Both the position numbers and the translations under genes were made by a program. The notes beneath the pieces are model-generated. The model had not been told where the DNA came from. It ran no database searches and worked only from the letters and a program-made list of their open reading frames with translations. From Osmia lignaria lignaria (lineage: Eukaryota > Arthropoda > Insecta > Hymenoptera > Megachilidae): a DNA stretch of 64,000 nt. The stretch lies in assembly GCF_051020975.1 (NCBI RefSeq), contig NC_135044.1, forward strand, positions 9,364,501 to 9,428,500, in the 5' to 3' direction. Below are positions 38,030 through 49,335 of the stretch, piece after piece. How positions within the stretch are numbered: the stretch's first letter is position 1; every line of letters starts with the position of its first letter.

Positions 38030-38580
38030 TATTTAATGTCAATACAACCCGAGCGGTTAGATTGTATTGTTGTGGGAACTGTCACTAGGTTCACTGGGTT
38101 TGAAGAAAGATGCTAATGTGGGGTTGATACAGCAATGTATTTTACAATTTTGTCTATTACAATTGTTCTTGTCGCGAATATAGGCGTGTAATGTGTATAC
38201 ATATTACCTATCTCCGCAGTATGCTCGGGGTTGACGCACTGGCAATGCGGGGTGTCGTGTGTGGTTGATTGGAAATGCCAAATAGAAACACTGACTCGAT
38301 TCGCGGATTCTATAAGGTTAAACTTTGCTCGAAGGGGACTCGAACCCGATCTCACTAAACATCAACCAGCTCACGTTTGTACACGAAGTTCTCGACACAA
38401 GATGACTTTTGGTACTGACCGAAGAGCGTTGGTACGAACGGGTTTATATACTAATGAGAAAGGGTGATCCGGTTATTATTCAGATGATCGGGTTGGGCCC
38501 ATCTGTTTCGGTGACGATTTAGAGCCGTTGTGCGATTACAGTGGACTCATTACTTTCCCTAAACATTTGGTCCTGTCATC
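38030..38580 (-). repeat. LTR-like or SINE-like block in minus orientation
   Basis: On the minus strand a TATATAAACCCGTTCG promoter-like site sits near 38450. Downstream of it is GGGTTCGAGTCCCC (near 38332-38350), close to the tRNA B-box consensus GGTTCGANNCC, with GAGCTGGTTGATG before it as a poor A-box. The block is less AT-rich than the intron. I found no borders with target duplication, so LTR, SINE and chance remain open. Confidence 0.25.
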
Positions 38581-39554
38581 GCTGGGCCCGCTATTTATTT
38601 CAAGAGCAAGTGGCCTGTTTGCCTGAGAGTTTTCCTGTCCAGATGTTAAAGGTTTATTTGAAAGGAGGCATGTTTGATTTTCACAAAGTCGTGAAATGAT
38701 GCAGTAACGTTTGAAAAATTGTTAATATTATATTTTATACTGGAACTTCTTGTTAAATTTCTGTATGTATGTATGTCGATTGGATATGTTAAATTATTTA
38801 AATTGAAAATTTCAGATATTAGACTTAAAAGCTGAACTTAAGCTGTGAAATATTAATTAGTGTTGATTACTAAAAAGCTTTTAAATTTTCTTAGAAACTG
38901 AGAATATTTTACGTTACAACCCTCTAACTTTGAAATATTTAGATTTGAAACTTGCGATACTAGACCTGAAACTTGAAACTTGAATTTTGAAATATTAATA
39001 GTTGTAAATTTCTTAAGGCCTTTGAAATTTTCTTAAATGAAGCACAAGTATTGATAATAAATTTCTGAATGGTAGCAGAAGTTCGTGTACTTTGCGATCG
39101 ATGATTCATTGTAATTTCCCGTTAAATGCGATCCATGCCGCCGTTGTACACTATCAATACACATTTACGCATTAGTACTGCTTCAGAATATCCAGTTACG
39201 TTATAGGCTTTCAACACGATACACCGAGCTCCGTTAACGTCTGCTTTTGCACATGGAATATTAATAGTTTCGTTCACGTCGCGTTCTCTGATTACGATTT
39301 ATCTTCTGTTGTTTCGTCTCGTCTCATCCTGTGAAGAACGCATCGTTCAATAATTTCACCAAATTATCACGCGACTAACAATTTCACGGCACATTAACGT
39401 GTAACAAATTACTCTTTTGATTTATGATCTAAACAGAGGTGATAATATCATTCATCAGTTGCAATCAGTCAATCTATAAAAATCATCAATAGATTTAATG
39501 GAATTGAAATTTAAATTCAATTAATAAATTTCATCATCATCTATCTTTTTTCGC

Positions 39555-39780
39555 AGCTGAAAATTCAGTTATCCGAACCGACTCGAGGTTTAGGGATCTG
39601 AATCCGACTCGAGACCCGAAACTTAATTTGAAAGACGACATTTACATTTGAGGAATGTTTTTTTAGACCTACCTTAAATTTGTATACTTAAAAGTGTTCT
39701 TATATCATGTTGTGTGTAACATAATCGGATGTCTCAAATTGATATTCGGGTCTCGAAACGACTGCTACCCAAACAAATTT
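39555..39780. repeat. Diverged copy of the hAT-like GGGTACCCGA family
   Basis: Contains CGACTCGAGACCCGAAACTT, an ACCTACCTTAAATTTGTATA tract and GATATTCGGGTCTCG, as in 57248-57648. The ends are unclear. Confidence 0.4.
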
Positions 39781-39922
39781 ATGTACTGTACTCTGTCTTT
39801 CTCTGACAAGAAGTCCCATGATAATAATGCAACATGATTGGTCGTGCTCACTTTAGTTCACGAGTACTTTCAGCCGTAACGTATTACTGGTTGGAACGAT
39901 CACGTGTTACTATGTACAATAG

Positions 39923-40528
39923 CACAGCCGACTCTAGTACTAGCCATGCTGAACAACGTGGCAACACCGCTCACGTGACAATCGGGAGTCCTATTTTCAA
40001 AAACAGAGTCCTGTGCTCGGAATTGTAATTAACGTCTTTTTTAATTAAAAGCTGTAGTAATATACACTATTTTGTGTTAATTATGTATAAACAATATATA
40101 AACGTTGCAACTATGGCAAATAGAAGTGATGTGGTAGTATAAAATTGTTATAAATGTGATATATATTTTGTGTACTCTCAAAGTAGTTTGGTGTTGTGAA
40201 GCATGATATTTGAAATATTTACAGTGGTTTCAAGAAAATTTAGGTATGAAGCAAAATGAAACCATCTTTGGATCAAATTGAAACATTTAAGAATTGATAA
40301 ACGTGTATATAAGTTAATAAAAACCTTGAAACAAGCGAAATTATTGGAACGAAACCAAAGAGGTTATGTGAAGTCCAGAGAGTAGTCGGGAGTCTGACGA
40401 CGTTGATTGGCTGAGAGTCTGGGAGTCCGGGAGGCAGATAGAGTAGGGTAGGTGTTGATATATTCAGACCGGACTCCCGCGGTGTTGCCATTTTTACTTC
40501 AGCACGGCTAGTACTAGAGTCGGCTGTG
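39923..40528. mobile_element. CACAGCCG-ended element, copy B (uninterrupted, 7-bp target duplication)
   Basis: Starts CACAGCCGACTCTAGTACTA and ends with its inverse. It is flanked by perfect ACAATAG repeats (39916-39922 and 40529-40535). It aligns end to end with copy A in reverse orientation, including the TTGATCCAAAGATGG and TTTCAAGGTTTTTATTAAC tracts. No transposase. The right duplication abuts the GTACTGTGC element at 40536. Confidence 0.93.
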
Positions 40529-40535
40529 ACAATAG

Positions 40536-40989
40536 GTACTGTGCGTTGCAGCTAAGTTGCCGTCCAATCAAATTCGTTGACCTGCCTCCAGTCAAACGTA
40601 TTATGTTGATTGGCTGAGGCCCTTACATCCACCAATCTATCGCGTGACGAACGTCGCCAAGGACAGACATTGAAACAGAATGAGATGAAGCGATAGCGAG
40701 CGGCGAGTTGAATGCATTGGCGTAGAGGTAGATTCGGGGTTTACATTATTAAGAAAACAGGAGAGTTTTTACACTTTCCATAATGTAATTTCCATAAATT
40801 TTGCATAATAACAACTGTTGTCAAGAACGAGTATTATAAAAAATCCATTAATATCCCGGAAAAATCGCATGTTTATATAGTTAAATGTATCTTCCGCGAA
40901 TATGGAAATTTTACGCCTATGCAATCTGGCCGCTCACTTCTCAAGTTACGGGCCCCTGGAGGGGATTAGGTGAAGCGAACGCACAGTAC
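40536..40989. mobile_element. GTACTGTGC-ended element, 454 bp
   Basis: Left end GTACTGTGCGTTGC; right end GCGAACGCACAGTAC. Inside, GCATTGGCGTAGA and GAGCGGCGAGTT also appear in the 61142-61545 member (GCATTGGCGTAGAC, GAGCGAGCGGTT). No ORF. Confidence 0.65.
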
Positions 40990-42465
40990 GTATAAAACTA
41001 CAGGGCCAGTCGAGGTATGTGCAGTATCCCCCCATCTTACCCTTATGCCGGTCCCGCAAGACTTACGTACATATTGTGAGCGGGGGACAGGACCAATTTT
41101 CAAAATCCCGCCGAAACTCGCACGTCCTTATTAATAATATGATACTTTTCAAACTTTTCCAAAGATCAAAATTCGTCTTAAGTTTATTATACGTAAGGTT
41201 CTTCATACCATAAATCATCGCACATACGTTAAACACGCCGAATGCCTTCGATTCTCGAAAAATTCTATAAATCCTAGAGCACAACTTATCCGTATATGTA
41301 GTTTGTCAGTTGGTTAAAAGACGGGTGCAATTCATCGTCGCGCGTCCGTGGTTGAAAGACGCGGTCGCAATTAGTGGACCATCAAAAGGTCTTCCGTGGA
41401 AGCACGCGCGGAAGAGTTAGGGGGTTGAAAAACCGAGTCTTCGTTTGCAAAAGCGAGATACAACCACACAGAGATACACACAGTAGATACCAACAGATGT
41501 TGGGTAAGAGTAAGTGAGATGGTACACGATGAATACGCGGGTTCACGCACCAAATACCGTACGGGCCGCTTCAGCGAGCCGCGCTGGAAAGTTGGCCGCA
41601 GTCTGTGTCGCCGGGATAACCCCGGATAATAAATAAAATGGTGCCAGAAAAGGGAGTGTGCCGACGCTGCAGGCTACACGAACTATGGATAGGAATGGGT
41701 AGGGGGGTGGCACACGACTCGAAAGAGGTGAAAAGTCGACGAAAAGGAGAAAAAGAAGACGAGGATGGAGAAAAGGGGCAGGGAGAATGACTCTCTTAAG
41801 GTAACGAGTCACTTCTCCGTGGCGGATATCCGTGCCAGCTTTCTCGAAAGGGTAAGTTTATTTCGTCGCGAGACTCGATATTGTCGGGCATTTCGCGAAA
41901 AGGAACGAACCTGAAGGGATGAATACGATTGAGCATTTAACCTACAGGGTGTTGCCAGACTGTGACTGACTGAATGAATTGTGGCCACGTTCTGCGCAAA
42001 TGGTGAAAAGGAATGCGGATTGAACCACGTGGGGGGGTTAAAGCCTGGGTTGCTTTTTCCATTTTCATTTTTGGTTTGAGTGAATTTTCATGCAGGAAAA
42101 ATGTGTAGATTGGAGTTACATTTTAGGAGTTTAGTATCTACCTTTCAAATAGCGCTTTCGAACAATATAGATTTTATTAAAAAATGAATTTTTGAATATG
42201 TTTGCTATTTGAAGTTCCGTTAATTTTATGAAAAAAAAGAACAATTCCTCTAAAGATTCGCTGCACCCTTGTGTACATCTTTTTTATCAATTAAATTGAG
42301 AGTAACAGCTACCAATCACTTCGTTCGATGTTCTGTTCTTTATTAAAACTGATAAAAAACGCGCATGAGCTAGGATAAAGCACAAAAGCAAGACAGAGAA
42401 ACAGAAATCATAACACGAGTAACTTTCTTCGACAATAAACGCGAGGAATTTCCAAGTGGAAACGT

Positions 42466-42708
42466 ATGAAAGAGATCGCTAAACGCGTCGAAGGAATTCA
42501 AGAAAGCGTGTCGATACTTGCCGGAGGACCTTTAGTAGGTGTCCTCGGTGTCCTGGCGTTAAACGATTCGCCATGGAATGGCTTTTTACGAGGACATGGC
42601 GTATCGACACGACCCGGTGGCTCGATTTACAAGGGACAACGATGTTGTTCGACCGATGGTGTCTGGCTAGCGAGCATAAATTCGCCTACGCTTGTCTGTG
42701 TATTTTAA
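42466..42708 (+). other. Less AT-rich block with an 80-codon ORF and an 11-bp inverted repeat (function unknown)
   Basis: CGTGTCGATAC (42507-42517) faces GTATCGACACG (42601-42611), and AGGACC/GTCCTC blocks between them partly pair. The enclosing ORF has no recognisable domain. It could be a structured RNA, a conserved enhancer or a transposon scrap. Confidence 0.25.
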
Positions 42709-43918
42709 TCAATACCCTGTTGACACTGCGCGACCACGGCACATAAATCATGAGACAATAGCGCTGGACCGACAGGGGGTGGATCTAAGTATTCCATTGT
42801 ACGTGCACGGGTGCCGATGTACGCTCGTACGGCACTGCTGACAACAATGGGACCTGATCCTGGCTGCTGGAAAAGTTTCCAAGTATTTAATGTGAAATTT
42901 AGCAAGATTGTTTTGTTGTATTGCAGCCTGGCGGATTTTTGAAAGTAATTTCTGTTTTTTCCGTTTCTGAATTTTTGCTATGTTGAAATATTCAAATTGT
43001 TCGACTTATTTAAACATTTCAATATTTGAATATCTCAAATTTGAACGCTTCCTATTGTTCAAATACTCCGATATTTAACATTTGCAATTGAAGCGTTTCG
43101 AAAATTAAAATTATCAAATATTTCAAATTCGAACTCTTTAAATTATTCGAATACGAATATCTTCGAATCATCAAAATTATTCCAATATTTCAAATTCGAA
43201 TGCTTGAAAAATTCAAATTATCCAGATTATCCGAATATTCGATTTATTTGGTTATTATTATCCGGAAAAATTGAACATTGCAATCAAAACAAGTACGAAA
43301 AATGAAAAGAAACATTCACATAGTAGAAGAAAGTCGATAGCGAATCAGAAAGCATACTATCTCTTTGACTACATTTTCGAGAAAAGAACGAAGATACATG
43401 TCGGGTTGTCTTTCATTGTAAACGGTCCCCGTAGAGTATATGGGAACGATAAAATATGGGGGAAAGAGACGAAATAAGACAAGCCAGCGGCCGGTGAATA
43501 TGAATATAACGTGTGTCTATGCGCGCATTTTCCAAAGGAAAATGAAAAATGCGACGCATTACTTGCCAACGCTCCGAGCAAATATAAAATTTTTTATGGC
43601 TTCTTACTGCGTTCGGTCTGTCGTGCCACGGTGAATCTGCTCTTCGGTGTAATGTAAGTATTTATATTAACTCTGTGATATACGAAACAGGCTCTCCGCG
43701 AGGAAAGGGAAAGAGGGAAAAGTGACAGAAAAGTTTTTGCCGTTAACATTTCCCTATGACTATTTGAAGGATCGAAGGAAATGAGTTCCCGTGGAAATGA
43801 TGGAAACACGATGCTGATGTATAAGCAAAGAATCGTTCGTTGAAATATGACGTTTTTAAAAACGACTCGTTATCTCTTTAATCAATGTAACATAATAACG
43901 GGTACCTGAAAATTCGAG

Positions 43919-44110
43919 TAGGGATGATCGGGTTGGGAATTATTTTCAGAATCGAGCGGGATTCCGAAAGTTCTGTTTATGTCCAACACATAAATTGAAA
44001 CTTAACTATAACTTTAATTTTTAGGTAAGTCTGAAAAATCATTCCTTGAATACAAATGTAGACTTCTGAATTGAGTTTCGTGTCTTGAGTTGGGCTCGGG
44101 TCCCGCAATG
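43919..44110. repeat. Fragment of the hAT-like GGGTACCCGA family
   Basis: TAGGGATGATCGGGTTGGGA resembles the TAGGGATGTACC left end of 57248-57648. It is followed by AAGTCTGAAAAATCATTCC and GGGCTCGGGTCCCG, also typical of that family. Confidence 0.4.
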
Positions 44111-45059
44111 AGTTTTCAATTATTAGTAGTTTGTCATTAGCAATAATTATTTTATGGGAAACGTACGTTATTAGGAATGTTGCAATTTCAATTTCAAGTA
44201 AAAGGAAAAATGATATCTAAATAATTAAATTCTTCAGTGACTGTCTGAATTTCAATTATCATTAACCTCACGTCACTCAGTTGACAATTGATAGCAAACG
44301 GTTCCAATTTTATCCGATTTTTTTTTCAAGCACCGAGTAAACCGTGCATTGCACGCGTAAATCGCGTTCGAATAACAGGGACAAACCTTGGAAACAATAC
44401 GGAAACACGTAGCAGCGGAAACTGCGTGGCATTCAGAACGACAAGTCGGATCTGAAGCAGAAAAATCCATCCTCCCCTGTCTGCTGTCTTTCACAAGCCA
44501 CTTTGGGGCTGGAAAAGCCAGCATGCCCTATTATCTACGAACGCGGGGTCGGGAATGTCACGTGCATCGCGCGTTTCCGCTTTGTTTCGTCCAACTAATG
44601 GCGAAGCTTTTCGCGAGCAAGCATTCTTCGTTTTCTTGCTCGCACCCTTTCAGAATCGCAACCACCGCGTGCGATGAATCGACGGTCTCTGATTCACGCC
44701 CGGATATTCAATGAATAAACTGTCTGTTAATTATTCGCGAGCTTAACTTACGCATGGGATATTTTAATCTGTACAACATTTGTGAGGAATCTATGTTGAG
44801 ACACGTATGATAAAATTCTGAATAGAAAGATGTATAATCAGATGCTATACAAGGGAAGTTCTTCTTTCATTTCTTTTCTTTTTTGTCGTTATTTATGGGA
44901 CGGAATGTCTCATTTTACTTTATTCACATAATTATCGTCTGAACTATTCATTTTATCTAACGTAAGTGGAGGCACTTCCGAGATTTCAAGTGATTTTTTG
45001 TTGTTTCTTTTTTATTGATTGATTTATAGATTGATTTTTTGAAACTAAAAGAATCCGAA

Positions 45060-45315
45060 TACTAGATATTTAAATGGAAACCTCTAAATATCGAGTCGGG
45101 TTAGATTGGATTCTCGATAATATGTGTGTATGAGATCTCGAAAATTTCGAACCGCGTCGAAAATTGTTTTGGTCAGCTCAGAGTGAATTATGTACAGTTT
45201 TTGGTGAACACTTCTCATTCACTTTTCCGAATTGTGGAAATCCCGAGTCGACCGAAATAATTTTCAACCCGATCTGAGTATTGGATACCGAAATTTTCGG
45301 ATTCCCCCACATCTA
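45060..45315. repeat. Fragment of the hAT-like GGGTACCCGA family
   Basis: Contains ATCGAGTCGGGTTAGATTGG and ends GAAATTTTCGGATTCCCCCA, a diverged copy of the family's right end. Confidence 0.35.
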
Positions 45316-46157
45316 TATTTAAAACATTCTACATAAAAAAAAGATGCTAATTATTTAGATTACGGACGGCACCTCCGATTTCAATGATTTTTAAATATGT
45401 TGTAGAAATCAACATTTTGAACAACTTTTTCCTATACATATAACCGCCGCTCGGCCTTAGTTGTCGAGATATTTTCGAAAAACTCTTGAAACTAACACAT
45501 TGAATTCTGTCCGTCTGTGTGTGTCCGTGACAACGTACGTATGGGATCGCGGATGGATTTCCGAATAAGCGTCACCCCCGATTTGGATAAAATTTTTACC
45601 AAAACTTATACCTGATTAGAGAATAAAAATCCTAAGAGGATTTTTGACGGCAAGGCCTCGTTTGCCCCCCATCCCCCTTCAAAGTTTGAAACGTTTTTAT
45701 TGTATATCTCCAAAAATATTGATTTTAGAGGAAAAAGTATCAAACAAAAAATAAAGCACTTAAAGAGCTCTATGAAAAAAGTTATGACTCAAATTAACTT
45801 TTTATAGGTATATGTATATCGTGATACTCTACATTTATATTTGGATTAAATCTGGGCTCCGATTTAGTATACTATACAGATACATATATAGTCGGATAGC
45901 TTGGAGGATGAGGATCACAAATATGGTGATTCCAGGTGTCTAAGTCTTAAGGGAGCCTCCGCTCCCTTAATTCTCCATATAGGGGTTGAAAGTTGCGATG
46001 AACTTGAATTTCACTTGAACATACGAATATACATCCGCAGTTGTGTGTTCGTCCGTATGTGATCATCGCTTTTCTACTATTTCTGGCCTGGCTACCGACA
46101 ATATAACGGGCGAGCTTAAAATCAAAATTAACTAATTTCAATAATGTTGATATCTGG

Positions 46158-46215
46158 GATGGGACGGTTCCGACTACCGTCTCCTCGGAGAGATGGTAGT
46201 CGGAACCGTCCCATC
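46158..46215. repeat. Perfect 21-bp inverted repeat (hairpin)
   Basis: GATGGGACGGTTCCGACTAC (46158-46177) plus one more base faces its exact complement at 46195-46215 across a 16-base loop. It abuts the left TTA of the Harbinger relic. Confidence 0.9.
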
Positions 46216-46218
46216 TTA

Positions 46219-47161
46219 AGCCTCGTACTGACCTATGCATTTGTGCGCCGAAAACGTTCTTTCGGGCAAAAATGCTGAAGTGAGTACGGCCCGTTAATGT
46301 GTTCGCGAAGGCCCAGAGCACGAAGGAACGCTTTTTGACCGCTGTAGCCTCGTACTCGCTAGAGCATTCGTGCGCCGAAAACGACCCGTTATGAGTTCGC
46401 AAAGGCCCTGGGCACGAACGAACGCTTTCCGACGGCTGTCGGTCCATCAAAGGATATTCGTGCGAACAATTTTACTATGCCGGTTACAAATTTCCAAGTA
46501 CCTTTAGTCGACCGCTATCGAATTTACCCTTCGGAAAAACTCAGTTTATGATATGGCCTGATGAACCGTCATAAACTGATTTTCGAAATCCGGAACAATT
46601 TTTGATATTAATTGTTTGGATACTTTAAACAGATACTGAAGGCTCGTATATAAATATCCCGTTGCTAAAAAACGTAGCGTTATAGCTAAGCGTTCTTTCA
46701 CCGTCATTTCAGCTTTTCTGAATCTGGTGTAGTTTTTTTGAATTTTGTGACCGATAGCGTTTATTAAAAATTCAAAATCTTCCGATGACATCCGCACAAA
46801 ATTTTTAAAATGTCCACTAGCTTCTATCTGTAAATCTCTAACTACTTTTTCACCACTAAAGGTTGCTCTATTTTTATACATCTGACTAATCCACCATCGT
46901 TTATCTTGATTTGTTCTTCTTCTTTTTCTTTTAATTATTGTGTTCATAATAATATACGCTGCACTGGCGATCGTGACATCTGTTCCTGTGGACATTCTGA
47001 CTTCGACTGGTTTACGGTAGAAAGAACCTTTCTACATAGAACCCAGATACAAAGGTTTACGGTACCCCAGGTAGAAAGATTTGCGCGAACAGCCGAAGAA
47101 ATTTCACGTTCGTTCGCCGAGAGCATGCGTTTGGGTAAAATGCCCAAGTCAGTACGAGGCT
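46219..47161 (-). mobile_element. PIF/Harbinger element relic, 943 bp
   Basis: Starts AGCCTCGTACTGAC and ends GTCAGTACGAGGCT, flanked by TTA on both sides (46216-46218 and 47162-47164), the 3-bp target site typical of PIF/Harbinger. It carries a truncated transposase gene on the minus strand. The left part has a roughly 120-bp internal duplication: CATTTGTGCGCCGAAAACG at about 46239 and CATTCGTGCGCCGAAAACG at about 46363. Confidence 0.92.
46546..46995 (-). pseudogene. Truncated PIF/Harbinger (HARBI1-like) transposase
   Basis: A 149-residue frame. It contains RRWWxxxMYKNRATF-like and HFKNFVRMSSEDFEFLINAI segments and the strongly conserved RLAITLRFLATGYLYTSLQY followed by FKVSKQLISKIVPDF. These are hallmarks of the N-terminal region of Harbinger nucleases (LRFLATG, SLxxxFRVSxxTIS). 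Full-length proteins are about 350-450 residues; here the frame stops soon after the helix-turn-helix-like region and the DDE catalytic core is missing. No second, Myb-like ORF was found. It cannot work alone. Confidence 0.9.
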
Positions 47162-47252
47162 TTACTTGAAGGAACAGCATTGAAAGGGGACCCAAAACAT
47201 GTGTTTCAGAAGTAAATTCCCCTACTTGGACTAACCTAACCGAATCTGGAGA

Positions 47253-47321
47253 TACAGGATTGCCTCGAAATAATCAAGTGGCTCGGGACCGAACAGTTGC
47301 TTATTTCGAAGCAATCCTGTA
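47253..47321. mobile_element. 69-bp TA-bordered mini inverted repeat
   Basis: TACAGGATTGCCTCGAAATA faces its complement (TTATTTCGAAGCAATCCTGTA, one-base indel) across about 27 bases. TA at both ends suggests a minimal Tc1/mariner-type MITE. Confidence 0.65.
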
Positions 47322-47399
47322 TAAGTAATGCGATAACGTGTGTGTAGTGGGGATAGCCTACAGTCAAGCAGTGGGGCATGAGACATCATACTACATAAA

Positions 47400-47672
47400 T
47401 GATTTTCTCAAAAACTATCAGTCATAGATAGAACATAAAATATATATTTCGATAGATCTACAACTTTTATTTGAAATGCTTTTTAAAATTCATAGTATTT
47501 CTCAAGATAAACATAAAAAATCATAATTTCCATGGGTTTTTTACGGTTTTCACCATGAAAATCAAATTTGCGCCAATTTTCACTATCATTTATGTAATCA
47601 GCGCATCCAAATACGTAAGTATACGCAGTTTCATCCAAATCGGGGGTGCCCCTTTTTCGGAAGTCCATCCGG
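47400..47672 (-). repeat. Half copy of the ACTTCCGAAA-ended family
   Basis: The reverse complement begins GGATGGACTTCCGAAAAAGG and follows the left arm of 21240-22659 through TTGGCGCAAATTT, TTTTCATGGTGAAAACC and AAAAGTTGTAGATC. The other half is missing. CCTAACCTAATC-like tracts lie nearby at 47230-47240 and 47805-47825. Confidence 0.75.
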
Positions 47673-49335
47673 GATCGCCGCTTTTCTGCTATTTCTGCAG
47701 ACCACAGCACGGCGACCGATGACCAATATATACCTTGTGTACTTTTGTATTCATGATTTCAACGTATCGTAGCTATGTTGGCAGCCAAGAATTTAATATA
47801 GCCTCACCTAACCTAATCTAATCTACCCAATCAGTGAATTAGATCAGGTAAGGCTAAAGCAATATTCTGGTCGCCGATAGGCGACCAGGCACACAAACTG
47901 AGATTCAAAATCATTAAAATTAGTTAAATTTGATTTTTAAGCCCACCCGTTATATATGTATATTGGTGTCGGCCGCCGTGCTGCTGCCTGCAAAAACAGT
48001 AGAAAAGCGACGATCGCACACTATGCGTAAGATGTAGCACGGATGCACACGACAGGCAGAATTCAATGTATTAGTTTCGATAGTTTTTCGAAAAAATCTC
48101 GAAAACTAAGGCCGAGCGGCGGTTATATGTATGTATAGGAAAAAGTTGTTCAAAATGTTGATTTCTACAACATATTTAAAATTATCGAAATCGGAGTTGC
48201 CCGTCCGTAATCTAGATAATTATCGTTTGATTAAATGAGCTTAATAAATGAGTAGAATTAGTCATGTATTTTAAAATTCCCTTATAGGTATCCAGTTCCA
48301 CGATTACATTTAAAAAAGCTGCAATTATTAAATAAATGCTTTTACACGCCGCATTGTAAACACATAAAAACTCTTCAGTGTTAAAAATGAAATCTTCCTA
48401 GCAGCTTGTATTTCATCTTGATAACTAATTGAAAGTGTTATCAAACCAATCCCTTTCTCTTTCCTTTCATTCAAAATTCTTGAGCATCAAGCATGGAATC
48501 TGGCAAAATACATCTTGCATTTCTGTTCAGCTGAGCTTTGTCGGTGTTCTTCGTTGCAGAAGATGCCACAAAGGGAGCGTTTCATCTCAATAGGGGTGAA
48601 ACGGCAACGGGCACAGCTATAAAATACAATTTCAGAGGTGTGTTGGTTTAATAGTCGGGCATGCCTCGCGAATATTTCATCTATTATCCGCATTTCGTCG
48701 GTATGCTGGCATCCTAGCGTTTTCGGTACAGAACGGAACGGAACGGAACGGCGCGGCACTGCAATGGTTGACATGTCCTATTGGCCGATGCTGGATGCTT
48801 GTGTTTCTCAAAGCATCGAGCGGTCATTGTTGGCCACCTGGACAACGAAAGGGGGTGCGGTTGCCCTGTTTCCGATCTTTTGTTTTCTCGTTGCTGAGAA
48901 ACTCAAGAAACGGGAACCATGTTGATCCGTTGCGTTGCTGAACAACAACGAAGGAATCAACGTGAAAACATCTTTCAGCCTTGCATTTGTATTATTCAGA
49001 GGAAACACAAAGATTTTTATTCTGCTTGAGTTGTTTTTTGGAGATTGAATGAAAATTATTTTTTCATTTTTAATAAAATTCAAGCTACAGTAAAATCTCT
49101 CTAGTTGTTCTTTTGTTGCCCTGCTGATAGTGTCCACCGGTTTCGTCCTATACGCCTATGTATTTCTCACCCGACGTGACGCGAGAGTTAGAGTTTGGTA
49201 GTTTATAATAAAGCACTATAACATTTTTAATATTAATTTTTTTTACCTACAGATTTTGTAAACATATTAACCAAACTCTTCTGATTAAAATGAGACCATC
49301 CACAATATAATTTGGGTCATATTTATTTATTTTAT

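Larger units (their letters stand above)
45348..48222. mobile_element. About 2.9-kb composite foldback with nested elements
   Basis: Left end TAATTATTTAGATTACGGAC; right end is the inverse of TAATTATCTAGATTACGGAC. The first about 150 bases of each arm are nearly identical in inverted orientation, including ACAACATATTTAAA and CCGCCGCTCGGCCTTAG. Inner arm similarity resumes at 46063-46140 and 47900-48010 (CTTTTCTACT, CGGGTGGGCTTAAAA-like). Inside lie the Harbinger relic 46219-47161, a 21-bp perfect hairpin, a 69-bp mini-element and a half copy of the ACTTCCGAAA family. Confidence 0.75.

Noticed and set aside
45947..46450. 167-codon minus-strand ORF, the longest in the window
   Set aside because: It spans the left Harbinger end, the perfect hairpin and the outer foldback arm, so it is a chance frame across transposon borders; no domain recognised.
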